A DNA stretch of 64,000 nucleotides from assembly GCF_964355755.1 (NCBI RefSeq), contig NC_092672.1:19776501-19840500 (forward strand), given 5' to 3'. Below are positions 58,884 through 64,000 of this stretch, one piece after another. Both the position numbers and the translations under genes were made by a program. The notes below the pieces were generated by a model. It was not told where the DNA came from and searched no databases. It saw only the letters and a list, made by a program, of their open reading frames with translations. Within the stretch, counting starts at the first letter, position 1, and the number at the start of each line of letters is the position of its first letter. The DNA is from Antedon mediterranea. Lineage: Eukaryota > Echinodermata > Crinoidea > Comatulida > Antedonidae.

Positions 58884-60342
58884 TCTATACAGTATATAAA
58901 TTTACGTAAGGGCAAAATTCGGTAAATCGCACCTTACTTTTATAATTTTTACTTGATGGTATATAAAGTTGGTTTGTACTTTCGGTACTGATTTTAACCA
59001 CCTGATGTAACCCTGTTTACTAATTAAATTAAGTTAGATAATTAGTTATTGACGATTAAAACGAATTTAGGTTCAACGATTTGCCCCAAATAGGGGTGTT
59101 ATCCGATCGTGGTATACACTGTCTAATGGATGTCCATCTTGAAAAATACCCGCCACAAAAATGCGAGGAGGCTTCGCATTTTCCTATCTCCTCCTACGAT
59201 AATTGTTTTTAATAGCTGAAAACCGGTTGAACAGCTTGAGTACAGTATCATAATGTTGAAGACAGGCCGATTTTTTTAAAAAAATACTATTTTGATAGAT
59301 TTAATATACGTTTATGCAAATGTATTGATTTGAAATGAATGGAACATTCCAATCTCTGTTCCACAAGTGTCTATTCCCTCAGGCGTCGTAAAGGCAAGTA
59401 CTGTATTCCCATAACAGAAATTCGATCCATTTTTTTTTCAATCTGTGCTGCAAAGGTTGGATATAGATTTTTTTTAACGGATAATGAGCTAGCGTTTTCA
59501 GTCGCCGTATATTATGTACAAATCTTTATTATTGCGGTTAAACCCCCCACGTGACATCATCACCTTTCCCTCACTGGCATGAGTAGCGTTGTAAAGCCAG
59601 TAGAAGATAGGCCTACGGTGCATCACATGCCCTAAACGCAGAACAACTTTGGTGGGTAGGGTTAGGAACCAACTTAAGTATGAATTGGCGCTAAGAAACA
59701 ATTGAAAACCATTAGGCCTACTAATTAACTTGAGTTAGATAATTTAATATTATTGACGATTAAATTGAATTTATGATTTACCACGAATAGGGGTGGTTTT
59801 CACAAATTGTTTTACATTATATAAACATATTATACACGTCGTAGTGATGTATCGTTACATGTAGGGGCTACTGTACTATTTCAATCGACTAGGACGGTGA
59901 TAGTTTCAACAAAGTATTACATCGCAATGTTTTACTGTGTTTAGTGGTATATTATTTGTAAAACATGAAAACAATTAATATTTCGTTACTACATGGATAA
60001 AGAATATATTAAAAAATTATTCCTCTTTGCACCCATCCTCTTTCCCATCCCTCAACCCTAATGTTACATACAAAACACAAATTAAGTTTGTTTAAATTTG
60101 ACTTAAACAATTGGTCTCATTTTGTGACAAGTTTCTCTTTCGGAAGTAATAGGGTGCTAATTTTAGTTGAGTACATAAATCACAGTGTCTATTTATTCGT
60201 TCCTGTAAACGACATGTATTATTGTCCTGTGGTACGTACATTTGAAATCGCCAGTTTTTTAACGCTGAAATTATTATGTATTCGAGAACCATCTGTGGGC
60301 ACGACCTAGATGGTACGCGAGCGAAGCGAGCGTACCATCTAG
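58884..60342 (+). mobile_element. Helitron-like element, non-autonomous, copy 3
   Basis: The element starts TCTATACAGTATATAAATTT after an A and ends with a perfect 13-bp stem (CTAGATGGTACGC...GCGTACCATCTAG) whose right arm is the terminal CTAG, followed by T. The first 450 bp and last 520 bp match copy 1 closely; the middle (59350-59700) differs. A second, diverged version of the ACTAATTAA...AATAGGGGTG block sits at 59718-59798. It is inserted in the ankyrin-gene intron and has no Rep/helicase coding sequence. Confidence 0.75.
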
Positions 60343-61559
60343 TACAGACAATTTCAGTAATACTGTATGGCAACAATCTTTCACCTACTCTAGTAAATTA
60401 TTCTATTCTTTTTTTTTCTTTTTTTATATCTGGTTCATCATATAATTAATAATAATAGTTATTTTTATTATTAAATTGTGTGATTTTTGGTAGACCTATT
60501 TAAAAAACCATTCCTTCAAAGATGACAATATCTAATATCACAGCGATTTTAAACTGATAGGAAGATTGTGGGTTGTATAATTTATGCTGAGATTGGACCT
60601 ATCGGATATTTTGACATCATGAAGTAATGGTAGTGGGTAGAGATCATGTGCCCGTCCACACCCACCCATGCTTCATATAACTTATTTAATAAGGGCGTTT
60701 AATCCTATAACTTATGCTTTATTATTATACTCTGTAGCCATCTCTATTTCAATATTGATCTACGCATGCGCACAGCTCGAATCTCAATTGAATGAAAGAA
60801 AGAATATTTTCCATAATTTGTTATCCAATGAACCATATAATATTCTAACTTTGCTCAATTTTGTCCCAATTCAATCTGTTTCATAAGTAAATGTTATTTT
60901 TTTAACAGATGTCAGGATTATTCTCAATTTGTAATTCAATCTAGAAATTGAAATTGAAATCTGAATCATTCAGTTAAATAACTTATAAAGAGCAGACCTC
61001 CCTACTATGCTGATAATGGCGAAACCAATTGTGAATATACAGAAAAAATATCCTGATATTTCTAATCCCTATTAAGACTCTCGATAAGAAGAAAAAGAAA
61101 ATATGCTAAATATCCGCACAACGTTTGTAATAAATTCATGTATTGTTTAATAATTGAAATATTGTATTTTCCGCCATTTGGCATATTTACTATTTTAAAT
61201 ACCAAAACCTTTATATTTTTAGTAGCGTGTTTTATAGTCTAATGTCTAAACATAGGGTTTGCCACAAAAATTGTAATGCATGGACTATTAGTTTATGATA
61301 TGTGAAAACATGGGTTTTTATATTTTATTTGCATTAAAGTGATTGTGTTGGAAATAGATTAACATCGTTACCATTTAAGATAGTTAAAACAAATTATTTT
61401 ATCACATGTGAATTATGGAATTATTTTTAAGGATAAGATAAATACAGCATCACATTTTACATTTTTTTTTCTGTGCCTGCCATCACAGAAAACCAATTTC
61501 ACATTTTTATCTGTAAATTAGCATTGTAAACTTGATTATTATGATTTTTTTTACCACAG
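60343..61559. other. AT-rich intron sequence
   Basis: No exon is recognised. The final part (about 61385-61559) resembles sequence at about 63640-63745, as if exon-plus-intron modules had been duplicated in tandem. Confidence 0.45.
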
Positions 61560-61637
61560 AATGGAAACAATCCACTACATGAATACCTGATTAATACCCC
61601 CAACCCTACTTCTGAAATAGTGAATTGTCTCATAAAG
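61560..61637 (+). CDS. Ankyrin-repeat gene, exon (incomplete repeat)
   Basis: This 78-bp exon lies between TTTACCACAG and AAG|GTACAG, phase 0 at both ends. It encodes NGNNPLHEYLIN, TPNPTSEIVNCLIK. It has the opening 'NG..PLH' and the second helix 'EIVNCLIK' but stops before the KGA...N loop of the other exons. Either the next exon supplies the loop (see 61935-61964) or the exon is degenerate. Its form is closest to the exon at 58763. Confidence 0.8.
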
Positions 61638-61884
61638 GTACAGTATTAACATTGCCAACTAAAATAATACAGACAATTGTAAGAAATAGCTTACAGAAAC
61701 TAATGTTTAAGTATTTGAATAAAGAAAATAATTAAAGCTTAAAACCATGTTCTTAAAGAGGGTAAACCCTAGTATCAGTGAATTTATTATAATACAACCA
61801 TATTTTTATGCCTGCCATAACACAGTAGGGAATTAAATTGTCAGCAGGATATCACAGAACATCAATTTAACATTCTTTATTTAA

Positions 61885-61964
61885 TCAGTATTTTTAAACC
61901 TATGATTATGATTTCTTTCCATGATGAAAACTAGGACAATGCAATATTGGCATCGCAAAATAAG
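61885..61964 (+). pseudogene. Decayed duplicate of the 58763 ankyrin exon, with possible 30-bp exon
   Basis: The stretch TTAATCAGTATTTTTAAACC then GATTATGATTTCTTTCC matches the polypyrimidine lead-in of the exon at 58763. The acceptor CCAG has become CCAT, the exon start reads GATGAAAACTAG (in-frame stop), and most of the exon body is deleted. The end, TCGCAAAATAAG|GTAAGG, retains the SQNK codons and a good donor. A new acceptor, AAAACTAG, could define a 30-bp phase-0 exon at 61935-61964 (DNAILASQNK). Joined to the previous exon it would complete an ankyrin-like loop (CLIK-DNAILASQNK). I think decay is more likely than use, but cannot decide. Confidence 0.6.
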
Positions 61965-62347
61965 GTAAGGAACAGTTTTGTTTTTTTCTCTTTTGTGGCG
62001 CAAACACCACTTTTATTCACATTCATATTATCTCATATTACATAAAATCGTATTATTTAACTTGTAAATGTCGTTACAGTTCATAAGTAACATTTTTACA
62101 TATATGAGTTCTGTATTACTCCTTTTTTCATTAATTTTCTTATATTTTGTTATACACTTGACAGGATCATCATTATCATCTATCCCGTTTTAAAATAGTT
62201 CACACATTTTCATTTGTTTGTTTTCATTTTCCAACCCGGATTATACAATATATTTATATACATGATAAAAAAAACAATAATAGCTCAGTACCACCAGTAA
62301 CCCGTATCACTGTAATTCTTTTTCGGTTAATCGTATCAAATTAAAAA

Positions 62348-63226
62348 TTATATTATCATAATCTTATTTCTTAAAGCTACCCATTTTTCTATACTTGTTT
62401 CTTTATTGTTATATGTTTCACATTCAATGTTATATAACATATTGCTTTTAAATGAATTCCATAAAGATTTACCCACTGGCTTATTTAGTGCAGATAACAT
62501 TTTTATTCTATAAATAGTACATGCTGCAAAAGTGTAAATATAATCTATTAGCTTATCTCCCGTTCCTAGTATTAATTGTTTATATGATATATTATTGTGA
62601 TTTAAACTTACAAAGATACTAAGCATTTTCCTCCAATATTTCTGAATAAATCTACAACTAAAAAACAAATGATTTTCATTTTCAATTTCTCCACATTTGT
62701 CACACGTTTGTGTTTCCTTAACTTTCCACTGATACAGCCGTTTGTTGGTAGGCAGTATTCTATGTAACATCTTATTGAATTGTGCTAGTTTCTTATCTTT
62801 CATTTTACATACTTTCCGTAACCAAGAAGTTTTCCAATCAATGTTGTTATCATTGAAGTACTCTTCCCATTTTAGTTGTGACATTGGAATAATGGAATAT
62901 TCTTTCACAAACCATGAGTATATTAGTTTGGTAGTATTAATCTCATACTTGGTCCCAACTAATTCATCATTATCATCACAATTGAAAATATCTACCTCCT
63001 TAATAATACGTTTCCATTGAATTGGTATTGCCTTAATAATGCACAAATACTCATTTAACCAGTTTGTTTTACATTGTAGTTCCACGAGTATTTCGTTTGA
63101 TGTTAAAAAAGTGTTCTTATTAACAATGTCTTCAATACTGATAATGCCACTGTCAATCCAATGCTTGTAGAAAAGCGATTTTTTTTTTAGTTTAACGTAG
63201 TGGTTTCCCCACAGTTGCTCATTCAT
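62348..63226 (-). pseudogene. LINE ORF2 C-terminal region (zinc-knuckle part)
   Basis: The 292-codon frame is the C-terminal domain of a Tx1/L1-type ORF2 protein. Visible blocks are LAQFNKMLHRILPTNKRLYQ, then a CCHC knuckle in TCDKCGEIENENHLFFSC (C-x2-C...H-x4-C), followed by RFIQKYWRKML, matching the family's 'C.C....ET..HLF..C.....FW'. No catalytic RT residues are in this part. The methionine start is internal. It belongs to the same element as the upstream piece at 63266-63502, offset by a frameshift. Confidence 0.82.
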
Positions 63227-63265
63227 TATATCGTTATAAGTTTCAGGTTTTTTTTAGAGATTCTG

Positions 63266-63610
63266 TTATAATTTATGTACTTTTATCATATTTTTGTAAA
63301 ACAGTGGAATTTTATCAGAATTAACATCAATAATGTTATAACATGCAATATTAAGTAAAACATTAACATCACATATTTTTTTAATATAATACATTGGAAT
63401 ATTTTTCCATTTAGCACCATCATCATTCATAATTCTTTTTAACCAGCCACACATGAGTGCATTAACACGAAGAGTAAAATCAGGCATTTTAATGCCTTCC
63501 ATCTCAACATCACCAATTAGAGTTTTTCTTTTTATCTTTTCCCTTTTATTGTTCCAAATAAAATTATATATTAGATTTGTAACTTGTGTATATACATATT
63601 TTGGAACATC
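63266..63610 (-). pseudogene. LINE ORF2 fragment (post-RT region)
   Basis: The frame reads NITDVPKYVYTQVTNLIYNF, IWNNKREKIKRKTLIG, then MEGIKMPDFTLRVNALMCGW and LKRIMNDDGAKWKNIP. This is the 'F.W..K..KIKR..L.....GG..MPD.....AL...W..R' post-RT region of L1/Tx1 elements. It ends at a stop near 63266 because of a frameshift and is continued by 62348-63226. It is open to the 5' truncation edge. Confidence 0.8.
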
Positions 63611-63634
63611 AGTGATATTTGGTAAGGAACAGTT

Positions 63635-64000
63635 GCAGAATTCTTTAGAACAATTATTTCTTTACATGTGATTGCTATATATATGGAATTATTTTAAAAG
63701 TTTGTGTCACAATACAGCATCACAGTTTACATTTTTTCTATATATGATACAGATACATAATATGATGCTGTAATATAATGTTTATCTAAAATATTTAACA
63801 AATTGTAGAATTACAAGAACAAACATGGTTTTCTCAGTTTAGTAATAACAACGAATTATGAATTGTTCTGATGTAATTGTTCTAATTAATGTGTGACTGA
63901 TATTCAGTTACTGGTATTTGAGTTCTAAATCTCTTTTTCTCACTCTTACTCAATATTCCTACATACATTCACTTAATACATTTCCTAAGGTTCAACAACA
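63635..64000. other. Intron sequence resembling 61385-61470
   Basis: TTACATGTGATTG, TATGGAATTATTTT and ATACAGCATCACAGTTTACA parallel the intron ahead of the exon at 61560. No exon is identified before the window ends. Confidence 0.5.

Larger units (their letters stand above)
61978..63620 (-). mobile_element. Tx1/L1-like LINE, 5'-truncated, with 14-bp target duplication
   Basis: The element is flanked by a perfect direct repeat GGTAAGGAACAGTT at 61964-61977 and 63621-63634. Minus-strand coding remnants cover 62348 to about 63615, followed by a 3' UTR of about 370 bp. The truncation point is inside the RT region (protein from ...NITDVPKYVYTQ). A frameshift near 63250 separates two ORF pieces. 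It lies in the ankyrin-gene intron, antisense to the gene. Confidence 0.88.

Overview
This window is AT-rich animal nuclear DNA with no prokaryotic gene organisation. It has short coding exons flanked by GT/AG splice sites, very long introns, and a dense mixture of non-LTR retrotransposons, SINEs, DNA transposons and Helitron-like elements. Frequent TAGGCCTA-type words, a 5S-rRNA-derived SINE and CR1/Tx1-like LINEs suggest a marine invertebrate. An echinoderm is my guess, but the sequence does not prove it.

The only host gene I can support is an ankyrin-repeat gene on the + strand across the right third of the window (41328 to about 61964). I see exons at 41328-41426, 53017-53115, 58763-58873 and 61560-61637, plus a doubtful 30-bp exon at 61935-61964. 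Each exon starts and ends in phase 0 and encodes about one ankyrin repeat, so the gene is built from interchangeable exon modules. It continues outside the window in at least one direction. Two transposons landed within about 15 bp of its splice donors, and one of them duplicated a donor.

Region by region: 1.9-2.4 kb is a CR1-like LINE 3' end. 2.4-4.5 kb is a foldback element with 9-bp target duplications (Mutator-like). 5.0-6.6 kb is a TTAA-flanked TIR element. 6.7-7.2 kb is a 65-bp tandem repeat, followed by a SINE. 8.5-15.1 kb and 29.1-36.6 kb are two copies of a 6.6-kb direct segmental duplication, the second carrying an 0.8-kb insertion. 16.5-18.1 kb is a Helitron-like element whose empty site can be read in a related sequence at 12.6 kb. 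19.1-22.3 kb and 47.4-50.1 kb are a second segmental duplication carrying a 5S-derived SINE; a third, older relative lies at 41.6-42.7 kb. 22.8-25.5 kb is a LINE with an uninterrupted 780-codon reverse-transcriptase ORF. 25.9-26.4 kb is a minisatellite, followed by another LINE 3' end and a Helitron fragment. 43.7-44.1 kb is a probable solo LTR. 45.8-47.1 kb is a decayed LINE. 50.1-58.2 kb holds two rounds of intron-internal duplication. 58.9-60.3 kb is a second Helitron-like copy, and 62.0-63.6 kb is a Tx1/L1-like LINE with a 14-bp target duplication.

The recurrent oddity is three short insertions (112, 442 and 524 bp), each flanked by near-identical direct repeats of 78, 152 and 110 bp. These are far longer than normal target-site duplications. 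All boundaries were read by eye, and no alignment or database search was run.
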